Below, piece by piece: positions 8,122 through 16,816 of a stretch of DNA of 64,000 nucleotides (the first letter of the stretch is position 1; each line of letters begins with the position of its first letter). The notes under the pieces were generated by a model that saw only the letters and a program-made list of their open reading frames with translations, was not told the origin of the DNA and did no database searches. The translations under genes were made by a program, and so were the position numbers. This DNA is from Pseudomonas sp. GM41(2012) (lineage in GTDB: Bacteria > Pseudomonadota > Gammaproteobacteria > Pseudomonadales > Pseudomonadaceae): the NCBI RefSeq assembly GCF_000282315.2, contig NZ_AKJN02000007.1, forward strand, positions 372,001-436,000, in the 5' to 3' direction.

Positions 8122-10032
8122 ATGATTCGACTTCAGAACCTGACTTTACAGCGTGGCCCGCAACGTCTGCTAGAAGACGCCGAGCTGACCCTGCACGCCG
8201 GCCACAAAGCCGGCCTCATCGGTGCCAACGGCGCCGGCAAATCGAGCCTGTTCGCCTTGCTTCTGGGTGACCTGCACCCGGACTCGGGTGATTGCTTCTT
8301 GCCGGCGGACTGGCGCATCGCCCACATGCGCCAGGAGATCGACACCCTCGATCGGGTGGCGGTCGACTATGTGCTCGATGGCGACCTGCGCCTGCGCGAG
8401 GTGCAACGCGACCTCGCGGCAGCCGAAGCGGCCCATGACGGTACCGCTCAGGCCCGCCTGCACTCGGAACTCGACAGCGCCGACGGTTACACCGCCGACG
8501 CCCGGGCCCGCAAGTTGCTGGCCGGCCTTGGGTTCACCAATGAACAGATGGATCGCCAGGTAGGAGATTTCTCTGGTGGTTGGCGGATGCGTCTGAACCT
8601 GGCGCAGGCTTTGATGTGTCCCTCGGACTTGTTGTTGCTCGACGAACCGACCAACCACTTGGACCTCGACGCCATCATCTGGCTCGAAGAATGGCTCAAA
8701 AGCTATCCCGGCACCTTGATGCTGATTTCCCACGACCGGGACTTCCTCGATGCCGTGGTCGATCACGTGGCCCACGTCGATCAGCGCAAGATCACCCTGT
8801 ATCGCGGTGGTTACAGCGCCTTCGAACGCGCTCGCGCCGAACGTCTGGCCCAGCAACAGCAGGCCTACGAGAAGCAGCAGGCGCAACGTGCGCACATGGA
8901 AAGCTACATCGCCCGCTTCAAGGCCCAGGCCACCAAGGCCCGTCAGGCCCAGAGCCGGATCAAGGCGCTGGAGCGGATGGAAGAACTGTCCGCCGCCCAC
9001 GTCGATTCGCCATTCGATTTCGTTTTCCGCGAATCAGTGAAAATCTCCAGCCCGTTGATTGACCTCTCCGACGCCCGACTGGGTTACGGCGAGCGAGCCG
9101 TGCTGGAGAAGGTCAAGCTGCAACTGATCCCCGGTGCGCGGATCGGTTTGCTTGGCCCGAACGGTGCCGGTAAATCGACCCTGATCAAAAACCTTGCCGG
9201 TGAACTCGAGCCGTTGTCCGGCCGTCTGACCCGTGGCGAGAACACCGTCGTTGGCTACTTCGCCCAACATCAGCTGGACTCGCTCGACTCCAAGGCCAGC
9301 CCGCTGCTGCACATGCAGCGCCTGGCGCCGACCGAGCGCGAGCAGACGCTGCGCGACTTCCTCGGTGGTTTCGACTTCCGCGGCGCGCGTATCGATGAGC
9401 CGGTGCTGAATTTCTCCGGTGGCGAAAAGGCCCGCCTGGCGCTGGCGTTGATCGCCTGGGGCCGGCCGAACCTGTTGCTGCTCGACGAACCGACCAACCA
9501 CCTGGACCTGGAAATGCGCCTGGCGCTGACCATGGCCCTGCAGGAATTCAGTGGCGCGGTACTGGTAGTCTCCCACGATCGCCATTTGCTCAAAAGCACC
9601 ACCGACAATTTCTATCTGGTGGCGGACGGCAAGGTCGAGGAGTTCGACGGCGACCTGGAAGACTACACCCGTTGGCTGGTGGACTACCGTCAGCGCAACG
9701 CCCCGGTCAGCACTACACCGGTCAATCCGGACAAGACCGACAAGAAGGCCCAGCGCCAGGCGGCGGCCGCGTTGCGTCAGCAACTTGCACCGCACAAGCG
9801 CGAGGCTGACAAGCTCGAAGCTGAGCTTGGCAAGCTGCACGAGAAACTGGCGAAGATCGATACCAGCCTCGGCGACAGCGACATTTACGAGCCTGCGCGC
9901 AAGAACGACTTGCGTGATCTGCTGGCCGAACAGGCCAAGCTGAAGGTCCGTGAAGCCGAGCTGGAAGAAGCCTGGATGGAAGCGCTGGAATTGCTTGAAA
10001 GCATGCAGGCGGAGCTGGAGGCTCTGTCTTGA
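8122..10032 (+). CDS. ABC-F family ATPase (YheS/Uup-like)
   Basis: 636 residues with two ABC ATPase domains and no membrane segments, which places it in the ABC-F group of ribosome-associated translation factors. The first domain has Walker A GANGAGKS (residues 34-41), signature DFSGGW and LLLLDEPTNHLDL. An arm/linker rich in Gln, Ala and Arg follows. The second domain has GPNGAGKS, NFSGGEKARLALAL and LLLLDEPTNHLDLE, and the C-terminus is a charged coiled coil. ATG 8122 (MIRLQNLTLQRGPQRLL) matches the domain start; an earlier in-frame ATG only adds unlikely residues. It shares one base with the following mscS-like gene. Confidence 0.93.
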   Translation: MIRLQNLTLQRGPQRLLEDAELTLHAGHKAGLIGANGAGKSSLFALLLGDLHPDSGDCFLPADWRIAHMRQEIDTLDRVAVDYVLDGDLRLREVQRDLAAAEAAHDGTAQARLHSELDSADGYTADARARKLLAGLGFTNEQMDRQVGDFSGGWRMRLNLAQALMCPSDLLLLDEPTNHLDLDAIIWLEEWLKSYPGTLMLISHDRDFLDAVVDHVAHVDQRKITLYRGGYSAFERARAERLAQQQQAYEKQQAQRAHMESYIARFKAQATKARQAQSRIKALERMEELSAAHVDSPFDFVFRESVKISSPLIDLSDARLGYGERAVLEKVKLQLIPGARIGLLGPNGAGKSTLIKNLAGELEPLSGRLTRGENTVVGYFAQHQLDSLDSKASPLLHMQRLAPTEREQTLRDFLGGFDFRGARIDEPVLNFSGGEKARLALALIAWGRPNLLLLDEPTNHLDLEMRLALTMALQEFSGAVLVVSHDRHLLKSTTDNFYLVADGKVEEFDGDLEDYTRWLVDYRQRNAPVSTTPVNPDKTDKKAQRQAAAALRQQLAPHKREADKLEAELGKLHEKLAKIDTSLGDSDIYEPARKNDLRDLLAEQAKLKVREAELEEAWMEALELLESMQAELEALS

Positions 10033-10613
10033 TGGAAGCTTTCAAGCTGCCATTGTCTGCCGTGTGGATTGAGCCTCTGTGGCTCTTTGGGCAAATCCTG
10101 CTGATCTTGTTGGCGGGCTACATCGCTCAGCGCTTCGTGGCCAAGTGCCTGACGCGTCTGGGCGAGCGCTATCCGTTGCCGCCGCAGTTGCTGATGCCGC
10201 TGCGTGGTGGTTTGCGCTGGCTGATCATGGGCAGCGCGCTGATCTTCGTCCTGGAACGCCTCGGCGTTTCGGCGACGGTGCTCTGGACCGCGTTGTCCGG
10301 GTTTGTCGCGGTAGCGGCAGTGGCGTTCTTCGCCATGTGGAGTGTGCTCTCGAATCTGTTGTGCGCAATCCTGATCTTCACCGTCGGCCCATTTCGGATC
10401 GGTGATGTGGTCGAGTTGGTGGACACCACCGACAAGCCCGGCGTCAAAGGCCGGGTCGTTGCGATCAACCTGCTCTACACCACGCTGATCGAAGCCGAAG
10501 AACTCGGCACCGGCAGCGCCATGGTGCAAGTGCCCAACAGCCTGTTCTTCCAGCGCTCGGTTCGACGCTGGCGCGGTACGGATGTGTTTCCGTCCAATGG
10601 GTTCGAAAAATAG
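10032..10613 (+). CDS. Small MscS-family mechanosensitive channel
   Basis: 193-residue inner-membrane protein with three hydrophobic segments (about residues 12-30, 60-80 and 85-105) followed by the MscS pore-helix and beta domain: ALSGFVAVAAVAFFAMWSVLSNLL, then FRIGDVVELVDTT and MVQVPNSLFFQ. It is the short form, ending soon after the beta domain without the usual C-terminal cytoplasmic cage. ATG 10032 overlaps the TGA of the ABC-F gene by one base (TGATG), implying coupled translation. Likely protects against osmotic downshock; ion preference unknown. Confidence 0.9.
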   Translation: MEAFKLPLSAVWIEPLWLFGQILLILLAGYIAQRFVAKCLTRLGERYPLPPQLLMPLRGGLRWLIMGSALIFVLERLGVSATVLWTALSGFVAVAAVAFFAMWSVLSNLLCAILIFTVGPFRIGDVVELVDTTDKPGVKGRVVAINLLYTTLIEAEELGTGSAMVQVPNSLFFQRSVRRWRGTDVFPSNGFEK

Positions 10614-10778
10614 TCGTTACCTCTTGCATAGAGGTTGTCTGATAAATCGTCATCGCGAGCAGGCCCTATAGCTGTAAACGCTGGTCGGCTTCAACTCTGT
10701 CCTGCAAAAAATCGGTAGTCATCGGCCCAAAGCCGCATTAGCTTAGACGTCTGTCACGAGTCTGAGTCGAGGTGTGCG

Positions 10779-11411
10779 ATGGTGCTTCAAACATGGCTGG
10801 CGTTTTTTGCCGCCTGCTGGGTGATCAGTCTGTCTCCCGGTGCCGGCGCCATTGCGTCGATGTCCAGCGGTCTGCGATACGGTTTCTGGCGCGGTTATTG
10901 GAACGCCCTGGGCCTGCAACTGGGTCTGGCGTTACAGATTGCGATTGTCGCCGCCGGTGTCGGTGCAATCCTCGCGGCTTCGGCCACCGCTTTCTATGCG
11001 ATCAAATGGTTTGGTGTGGCCTATCTGGTCTACCTGGCGGTCAAGCAATGGCGCGCGCTACCGCATGATATGAGCGACGACGCGGCTGTCCGGCAAATCG
11101 GCAAGCCGATGGCGCTGGTGTTCCGGGGTTTCCTGGTGAACGTCAGCAACCCCAAGGCGTTGGTGTTCATGCTCGCGGTGCTGCCGCAATTCATTGATCC
11201 GCATGCGCCGCTGGTGGCGCAGTACCTGATCCTTGGTGTGACCATGATCTGCGTCGACCTGATCGTCATGGCCGGCTACACCGGACTTGCATCGAAGGTG
11301 CTGCGGATGTTGCGCACGCCCAAACAGCAGAGACGCATGAACCGCACGTTTGCCGGGCTGTTCATTGGTGCGGCGGCATTCATGGCGACCCTTCGCAAAG
11401 CCGTGGTGTAA
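10779..11411 (+). CDS. LysE/RhtB family amino-acid exporter
   Basis: 210 residues with about six hydrophobic segments. The conserved N-terminal motif SLSPGAGAIASMSSGLRYG matches the LysE/RhtB signature (SPGPxxxxxxxxxxxxG type), and the middle contains RGFLVNVSNPKALVFM, typical of RhtB transporters. Start ATG 10779 has GAGG upstream. It stands alone with an upstream region holding only a decayed REP fragment and a strong terminator after it. Substrate (probably an amino acid such as homoserine, threonine or a branched-chain type) cannot be told from sequence. Confidence 0.9.
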   Translation: MVLQTWLAFFAACWVISLSPGAGAIASMSSGLRYGFWRGYWNALGLQLGLALQIAIVAAGVGAILAASATAFYAIKWFGVAYLVYLAVKQWRALPHDMSDDAAVRQIGKPMALVFRGFLVNVSNPKALVFMLAVLPQFIDPHAPLVAQYLILGVTMICVDLIVMAGYTGLASKVLRMLRTPKQQRRMNRTFAGLFIGAAAFMATLRKAVV

Positions 11412-11424
11412 AGCCGTCAGGCAC

Positions 11425-11456
11425 AAAAAAGGCGACCCTTGGTGTCGCCTTTTTTG
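11425..11456. terminator. Bidirectional terminator
   Basis: AAAAAAGGCGACCC and TGTCGCCTTTTTT arms form a strong stem with T-runs on both strands, between the convergent lysE-like gene and the envelope operon. Confidence 0.9.
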
Positions 11457-11465
11457 TTTCACGGA

Positions 11466-12209
11466 TCAGCGCAGGATGACCGGCGCGGTATCCGGTGGCA
11501 GGTCATTGCGCGGCTCCGGTTGTCCTGACGGCTCATAACTTCCATCCCCGAGCTGTTCGCTCAATTGTCGAGCAACATCCTCGCCCAGAGACCGGGAAAC
11601 TTCACGCACCACCCGCGGGCGGTTCAATGAAACGTGGATATCCCGGTCGTTCACCAGTTTGGTGTCCTGAGCCTCGCCCATGGCGGTAAAGGCTGACGTT
11701 ATCTCGTAAGTCCTGGTGTTGATCAGGCTGAAGTCGGCCACCAAGGTCAGTGCCAGCACTGCCGAATAGCTGTCGGTATTGGCCAGCTCGTTCATGTCCT
11801 GGGTGAAGTCGATGTCCGACAGCGTGCCGAACAGCACGTAGTCGGCACCCTTGAAGTGGCCGGCCTTGATGCGTTCGATTACGTCATACACATCGCTTTT
11901 AGCGCTGGTGGTGTAGGGCGTGCCCTGAATCAGCTGGAACATCCCGGTCTTGAGCATCTGACCTTTGATGTCACCACTGAAACGCCTGATTTCGGTCTGT
12001 TCCAGATAGCTGTTCTGCGTCGTGTACTCGTCATAACTGGACGAGCCACTGGTGCCGTAATAGTCCTGCTGATGATTGTCCCGGGCCGAGATCACGTGAA
12101 CGTATTGGTCCACGCTCGCTTCGTAAGCCAAGTCGGTCACCGCGATTTTTGGGGCTGCCTGGGCGCCAACGGCGCAAGCCAGAGCCATGATGCCAATCCA
12201 TGCACGCAT
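11466..12209 (-). CDS. Exported CsgG/LpoB-fold protein, last gene of envelope operon
   Basis: 247 residues with a signal peptide (MRAWIGIMALACAVGAQA, cleaved before APK) but no lipobox cysteine, so a soluble periplasmic protein is likely. The body starts IAVTDLAYEASV and contains GADYVLFGTLSDIDF and LVADFSLINTRTYEI, which resemble the nucleotide-binding-like fold of CsgG and LpoB proteins. It lies 3 bp after the LpoB-like gene and ends the operon. Automated annotation often calls this family 'penicillin-binding protein activator LpoB'; direct evidence for PBP activation is not visible here. Confidence 0.75.
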   Translation of the reverse strand: MRAWIGIMALACAVGAQAAPKIAVTDLAYEASVDQYVHVISARDNHQQDYYGTSGSSSYDEYTTQNSYLEQTEIRRFSGDIKGQMLKTGMFQLIQGTPYTTSAKSDVYDVIERIKAGHFKGADYVLFGTLSDIDFTQDMNELANTDSYSAVLALTLVADFSLINTRTYEITSAFTAMGEAQDTKLVNDRDIHVSLNRPRVVREVSRSLGEDVARQLSEQLGDGSYEPSGQPEPRNDLPPDTAPVILR

Positions 12210-12212
12210 TGC

Positions 12213-12803
12213 TCAGCGCTCCGTGGTCTTGCGGATTTCTTTCTCGTCCATCCACTCCGCCAGCCCGCTTTCGACGTCGATCAATTGCAGGCTGAATTTG
12301 TAGAAGACGTCCTTGTAATCGTTGCTGCGCTTGACGATGGAGCTGATCGAGCCTTCCAGACGATATCGGGCGGCGATCATGTTGCCGGTTTTGGCCACGG
12401 TGCTTTTCTTGTACAGGCCGCTCTGGTTTTGCAGCTTGAGCTGATCAACCTGGCTTTGCATATCGGTGTTGTCGCTGGCAAAACGCGCGGTGCCGGAGTG
12501 CATCAGCTGCGTTTTGATCGACGTGGTGATTTCCCGGGTGTCGATGTACTCGCTGGTCTTGTTCATCACGTCGTACACCTGAACCACCGGGCGACCTTTC
12601 AGAACGCCGGACTGGGCCAGGGAACGGGTCATGCTTTGCGCGATCATCTGCAGGTCGGTCGAGCCGAACTCGTTGGTGACCAATTCCACGGCTTTCGGGT
12701 CGCCATAGCTGATGTTGCCACTGCCCAATACCGGCGAGCGGTTTTCGGCACAGCCACCGATCAGCAGCGCAGCCAGGGCAAGGAGCGAAACGCGTACAAA
12801 CAT
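12213..12803 (-). CDS. LpoB-like outer-membrane lipoprotein
   Basis: 196 residues with lipobox LIGGC (Cys18) after a hydrophobic leader. The domain has KAVELVTNEFGSTDLQ and the LpoB segments RPVVQVYDVMNKTSEYIDT, SIKTQLMHSGTARFA and RYRLEGSISSIVKR. In E. coli LpoB reaches across the periplasm to activate PBP1b; its gene neighbours ycfL there, as here. The ATG at 12803 is chosen for the lipoprotein leader. Pseudomonas aeruginosa is known to use a different protein, LpoP, for PBP1b, so the job of this LpoB relative is open. Confidence 0.85.
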   Translation of the reverse strand: MFVRVSLLALAALLIGGCAENRSPVLGSGNISYGDPKAVELVTNEFGSTDLQMIAQSMTRSLAQSGVLKGRPVVQVYDVMNKTSEYIDTREITTSIKTQLMHSGTARFASDNTDMQSQVDQLKLQNQSGLYKKSTVAKTGNMIAARYRLEGSISSIVKRSNDYKDVFYKFSLQLIDVESGLAEWMDEKEIRKTTER

Positions 12804-12826
12804 GGGCAAGGTCTCAAGTGGTCGGT

Positions 12827-13201
12827 TCACGGCGTATTGATCTCCAGGCGGAAATCCACGGCTTGGGGCACGGGAGCGATGGCCGGCAGGAAGCTGGTCT
12901 GCTCGGCATACAGGGTCAGGCTTTTCCAGGTGTCGGCTTCGGCAACGGGAAAGCCTTCCGGTCCTAGCCAAAGATAGCGGTAATACAGCGTTCGGTTGTG
13001 GGTGTCGGTGTTGCTCAACTGCGTGTTGACTGTCAGGAAGCCGTTTTCCCTGGCCATGCGCATCGGGCCGATGGCCACGTTCTCGATCGGTCCGGTGGCC
13101 ATGACTTTGCTGGCGGCACTGCCCGGTTCCGGCGCAGGTGGCGGGGAGGCGCAACCGGCCAACAGGGCCAGCGCGACAACGGCGAAGCATTTCAATCCCA
13201 T
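12827..13201 (-). CDS. YcfL-like lipoprotein (DUF1425)
   Basis: 124 residues. The leader ends LLAGC (Cys17), a lipobox, and the mature part begins with a Pro-rich linker. The core VNTQLSNTDTHNRTLYYRYLWLGPEGFPV is the DUF1425/YcfL pattern, likely an immunoglobulin-like beta sandwich. The gene lies 12 bp after the COG3014 gene and 23 bp before the LpoB-like gene on the same strand. YcfL and LpoB are neighbours in enterobacteria too, which supports a shared envelope role. No function is established. Confidence 0.85.
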   Translation of the reverse strand: MGLKCFAVVALALLAGCASPPPAPEPGSAASKVMATGPIENVAIGPMRMARENGFLTVNTQLSNTDTHNRTLYYRYLWLGPEGFPVAEADTWKSLTLYAEQTSFLPAIAPVPQAVDFRLEINTP

Positions 13202-13213
13202 GAAAATCTCCGT

Positions 13214-14611
13214 TCAGGGTTGGGCAGGGCTGATTGCAGCCTGCGGTGCAGGAAGGGTATCGAGCTGCAGGGCAACATCGGCGACGAATCGACGGTCACC
13301 CACCGCGCGTAGGCTGAAGGCTTGATGTGTCTGATCCAGCTTGAACCTGTCCGGTTCAGCGTCCGGCACGTTGGGCAGCGTCACTTGGTGCAGGCCTTTC
13401 TTGAGCCGCAGGCGGGCGACCAGTGTCTTGTCCGGCAACGTACGCCAGCCGCGGGTATCGGCATCCTCGCGTTGAAGCTGCTGCAGGAGCGTTTCCTCAA
13501 GCTTTTCGGGTCTGTGCTTTTTCAGATAGGCCAGGTATTCGACATTGGACCGGGCACGATGGAGCGTGCGCTGGATAATACCCGGCATGTCATCACGCAA
13601 GGTGCGACGCGACATATCACCAAAGCTGTTGAGCAATGTCAGCTTGTGTTTTTTGCCGTCCACCATGATGAAGTCCACCGGTGGCGTGGAGGTGTCGGGG
13701 ACGAGGATCGGGAACGACATGTTGGTGATGTAGGTTTCACCTTCGACGTCCACCGAAATCGGCACGCGCACCGAGCTGCGCGCCGGCGCCAGGCCGGTTT
13801 GCACGATCAGCAGAACGTCGACCTCGCCCGCCTTCAACGGGGATTTGGCCAGGTTACGCAAGGCTTGTTCGAGCAGCGGCGTATTGGGGCGCAGCTCGAT
13901 GGCCTGGCGATAGCCCGCCGCGGCGAGGTCTTTCTCGTTCAAAGATTCATAAATGAAGCCGGCGAGGTAATGGCTGAACGCACTCTGGTAGCTGTTCTTC
14001 AGCGCGATCACTTCGGGGGCGTCGAGGGTCGCTACCGGGTAGCCCTGAAGGTCCTGGAATTTCATCGCGGCCCCTTCTTCCTTCGCCTGGTTTTCCAGTT
14101 CCAGGTATTGCTTGTCACGTTTGTCGGCAATGGTTGCTTCGCGCTCGTGGGTTTTCTTGATCATGACGCGCGCCAGTTCCGTTTCAGAGCCGGAGAGCAT
14201 CATCAGGGCCATTTGCGTGGTCAGGGCGACTCTCTCGAAATCGTAGCCATCGTATAAGCGCACCTTGTCGTTGGCGCTGTAACTGTTGAACTCGGTGAAT
14301 TTTTTGAAGGGGACGAACATGGGCGAATTGTCCCACCCTTCGATCAACCGGTCGGCGTAGTCCCAATGTTGATAACTGTCGGGGACATTGCCGGAGAGGC
14401 GCAGCAATTCGCCTTTTTCAAAGTGGTAAAGCAAGTCGCCCGGGGGAATGGGATTGTTGCGGTCGAGTACGGCAACCGCACCGTCGAGCTGCCCGGCCTT
14501 GAAATACTCGAGTGTTTCTCCCAGCTCCGCGTTGTAGTCGCGCATGGTGGGGCAGCCGCTCAGTAGCAGGCACGTACTGAGTACAAACATGAAGCGCAGG
14601 CGGGTAGCCAT
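13214..14611 (-). CDS. COG3014 family lipoprotein, first gene of envelope operon
   Basis: 465 residues with lipobox LLSGC (Cys20), so an anchored lipoprotein. The N-terminal half has helical, TPR-like repeats (AVAVLDRNNPIPPGDLLYHFEKGELLR; later GFIYESLNEKDLAAAGYRQAIELRPNTPLLEQALRNL). The C-terminal half is predicted beta-rich. It is the promoter-proximal gene of the operon and is divergent from the FTR1 gene, so the 166 bp between them must hold both promoters. The family is conserved next to LpoB/YcfL genes in several gammaproteobacteria; its role is unknown. Confidence 0.85.
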   Translation of the reverse strand: MATRLRFMFVLSTCLLLSGCPTMRDYNAELGETLEYFKAGQLDGAVAVLDRNNPIPPGDLLYHFEKGELLRLSGNVPDSYQHWDYADRLIEGWDNSPMFVPFKKFTEFNSYSANDKVRLYDGYDFERVALTTQMALMMLSGSETELARVMIKKTHEREATIADKRDKQYLELENQAKEEGAAMKFQDLQGYPVATLDAPEVIALKNSYQSAFSHYLAGFIYESLNEKDLAAAGYRQAIELRPNTPLLEQALRNLAKSPLKAGEVDVLLIVQTGLAPARSSVRVPISVDVEGETYITNMSFPILVPDTSTPPVDFIMVDGKKHKLTLLNSFGDMSRRTLRDDMPGIIQRTLHRARSNVEYLAYLKKHRPEKLEETLLQQLQREDADTRGWRTLPDKTLVARLRLKKGLHQVTLPNVPDAEPDRFKLDQTHQAFSLRAVGDRRFVADVALQLDTLPAPQAAISPAQP

Positions 14612-14777
14612 TTGCTGTGTGTCTTCCTTGAAAATAAGCCGCCATGAGGCGGCAAATTATAGACTTGGATGATGGCACTTTGTTCCTCTACCTCAGCGGC
14701 CGTCGCAGACAAAGCTTGAGTGAAACGCATTGGGAGTGAACAATGTGTTACTTCGTATTTCCATTTGAGATTCATTC

Positions 14778-16676
14778 ATGACTGCCCCGTCCCGTTTCCT
14801 GGCCTGGCTGATGTTGCCGTTGTTTGCCCTGTGCAGTTTCAACCTGCTGGCCGACACGGTTGAAGGCGCGCCACAAGCGCTGCATTTGCTCGATTACATC
14901 GGTGCGGATTACCCGGAAACGGTGCAAGCGGGCAAGGTCATCAATGAATCCGAATACCAAGAGCAGCTGGAATTTACCAAGGCGCTACAAGGCTTGATTG
15001 CCACGATGCCGCCCAAGCCAGAAAAAGCCGGACTGGAGCAGGGCGTCAGCACGCTGCGCAACGCCATTGCTGCGCGACAAGACGGCGCGGACGTCGCCCG
15101 TCAGGCACGGCAACTCGGCGCGAAGCTGGCGGTGACCTATGAAGTCAGCCAGGCGCCGATCATTACGCCGGATCCGACCCGTGGTGCGCCGCTGTACGCT
15201 CAGCATTGTTCGGTGTGCCACGGCGACGCGGGTGCCGGGGATGGCCCGGCGGGCGTTGGTTTGACGCCGCCGCCGTCCAATCTGCGTGATGCGGCGCGGC
15301 TGGATCACCTGAGCCTCTACGCGATCTACAGCACCCTGGGCCTCGGTGTCGAAGGCACCGACATGCCGGCCTTCGCCGATCAGCTGGACGATCGTCAGCG
15401 TTGGGACCTGGCAACCTACATCGCCAGCTTCAGCGACGATCCGGCTGCTGCAAAAGCCGAGAAGACCTACAACATTGCCGACCTGGCCCGTCAGACTCCC
15501 GCAGAAGTGCAGGTTGCCGAGGGGCCGCAAGCGGCGGCGACCTTCCGTGCGCAGCGGGCGCAACCGCCGCAGGTCAAGCGTGGCCCGGCACAGTTGCTCG
15601 ACTACACCGCCGCGACCCTGGACAAGAGCCTCTTCGCCTACCGTGCCGGTGATCACGATCAGGCCTATGACCTGTCGGTGGCGGCGTATCTGGAGGGTTT
15701 CGAACTGGTCGAAAGTTCTCTGGATAACGTCAATGCCAACGTGCGCAAAGACACTGAGAAATCGCTGATGGCTTACCGTCAGTCGTTGCAGGACGGTTTG
15801 CCGGTGGCTCAGGTCCAGCAGCGTCTGGACGCGGCCAAGGCCAAATTGAAGGAATCTGCCGGCCTGCTGGGCAGCGATGGCTTGAGTTGGTCCCTGAGCT
15901 ACATCTCCGGTTTGTTGATTCTGTTGCGCGAAGGCCTGGAAGCGATTCTGGTGTTGGCGGCAATCCTCGCGTTCCTGCGTAATACCGGCCAGCAATCAGC
16001 GGTGCGCAGCGTCAACGTCGGTTGGGGCTTGGCGCTGCTGGCCGGTCTGGGGACCTGGGCGCTGGCGGCGTACGTGATCGATGTCAGCGGCTCGCAACGG
16101 GAATTGCTGGAAGGTGCGACGGCGTTGTTCGCTGCGGTCATGGTGCTTTGGCTCGGCGTGTGGATGCATGATCGTCGTCACGCGGCGGCCTGGCAGGATT
16201 ACATCAAGAGCAGCCTGGTAGGCGGCGGTGGTCGTTTCGGGTTTGCGACGCTGGCGTTCTTCTCGGTGTATCGCGAACTGTTTGAAGTGATTCTGTTCTA
16301 CGAGACCCTGTGGTTGCAGGCAGGTCCGGCGGGCCATAACGCGGTACTGGCGGGTGGTGCGACGGCGTTGGTTTTGTTGGTGGGTCTGGCCTGGGTGATC
16401 CTGCGCGGTTCGGCGAAATTGCCGCTGTCGTTGTTCTTCAGTATCAACGCCGGTCTGTTGTGTGCGTTGTCGGTGGTGTTTGCCGGGCATGGCGTGAAGG
16501 CGTTGCAGGAAGCCGGGATTTTCGGCACCCGGCCGGTGCCGTTCTTTGACTTCGACTGGCTGGGGATCCACGCTGACGCGTATTCGCTGAGTGCGCAGGC
16601 GGTGGCGATTATTGCGATCATCGTGCTGTATAGCCGTAGTCGGCTGGCGGAGAAGCGGCGGGTGCAGGTTTCTTAA
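14778..16676 (+). CDS. Cytochrome c-FTR1 fusion iron permease
   Basis: 632 residues. A signal peptide is followed by a helical region, then a c-type cytochrome domain with CSVCH (Cys144, Cys147, His148) and a probable axial Met in GTDMPAF. A linker leads to an FTR1 permease domain with about seven membrane helices. The two REXXE iron-binding motifs of FTR1 are present as REGLE (about residue 384) and RELFE (about residue 499). The heme domain could oxidise or reduce iron as it is imported, replacing a separate ferroxidase; this is inference. It has no downstream transport partner: the next gene is yaiI. Confidence 0.9.
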   Translation: MTAPSRFLAWLMLPLFALCSFNLLADTVEGAPQALHLLDYIGADYPETVQAGKVINESEYQEQLEFTKALQGLIATMPPKPEKAGLEQGVSTLRNAIAARQDGADVARQARQLGAKLAVTYEVSQAPIITPDPTRGAPLYAQHCSVCHGDAGAGDGPAGVGLTPPPSNLRDAARLDHLSLYAIYSTLGLGVEGTDMPAFADQLDDRQRWDLATYIASFSDDPAAAKAEKTYNIADLARQTPAEVQVAEGPQAAATFRAQRAQPPQVKRGPAQLLDYTAATLDKSLFAYRAGDHDQAYDLSVAAYLEGFELVESSLDNVNANVRKDTEKSLMAYRQSLQDGLPVAQVQQRLDAAKAKLKESAGLLGSDGLSWSLSYISGLLILLREGLEAILVLAAILAFLRNTGQQSAVRSVNVGWGLALLAGLGTWALAAYVIDVSGSQRELLEGATALFAAVMVLWLGVWMHDRRHAAAWQDYIKSSLVGGGGRFGFATLAFFSVYRELFEVILFYETLWLQAGPAGHNAVLAGGATALVLLVGLAWVILRGSAKLPLSLFFSINAGLLCALSVVFAGHGVKALQEAGIFGTRPVPFFDFDWLGIHADAYSLSAQAVAIIAIIVLYSRSRLAEKRRVQVS

Positions 16677-16696
16677 CAGCATTCGCTGCGCTCACA

Positions 16697-16793
16697 ATCG
16701 CGGGCAAGTCGGACCGCCGCACCGCTTGCTCCTACAGGATTGCGTGCCTCTTGCGGCCGCGTATAGCCAGTAGGAGCAAGGCTTGCCCGCGAT
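16697..16793. repeat. REPIN with a variant left arm
   Basis: Right arm GTAGGAGCAAGGCTTGCCCG is intact. The left arm matches it except for a 16-base insertion (16709-16724, TCGGACCGCCGCACCG). Nearly the same 16 bases occur at 44981-44996 inside a REP of another family. Confidence 0.85.
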
Positions 16794-16816
16794 GCTTTTC
16801 AACAGAGGAAAACACA

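Noticed and set aside
10614..10778. REP element upstream of the lysE-like gene
   Set aside because: Only one decayed arm (CATCGCGAGCAGGCC) is visible without a partner.
14740..14777. Fur box before the FTR1 gene
   Set aside because: Only a partial TGAGATTCATTC-like match that runs into the start codon; too weak to call.
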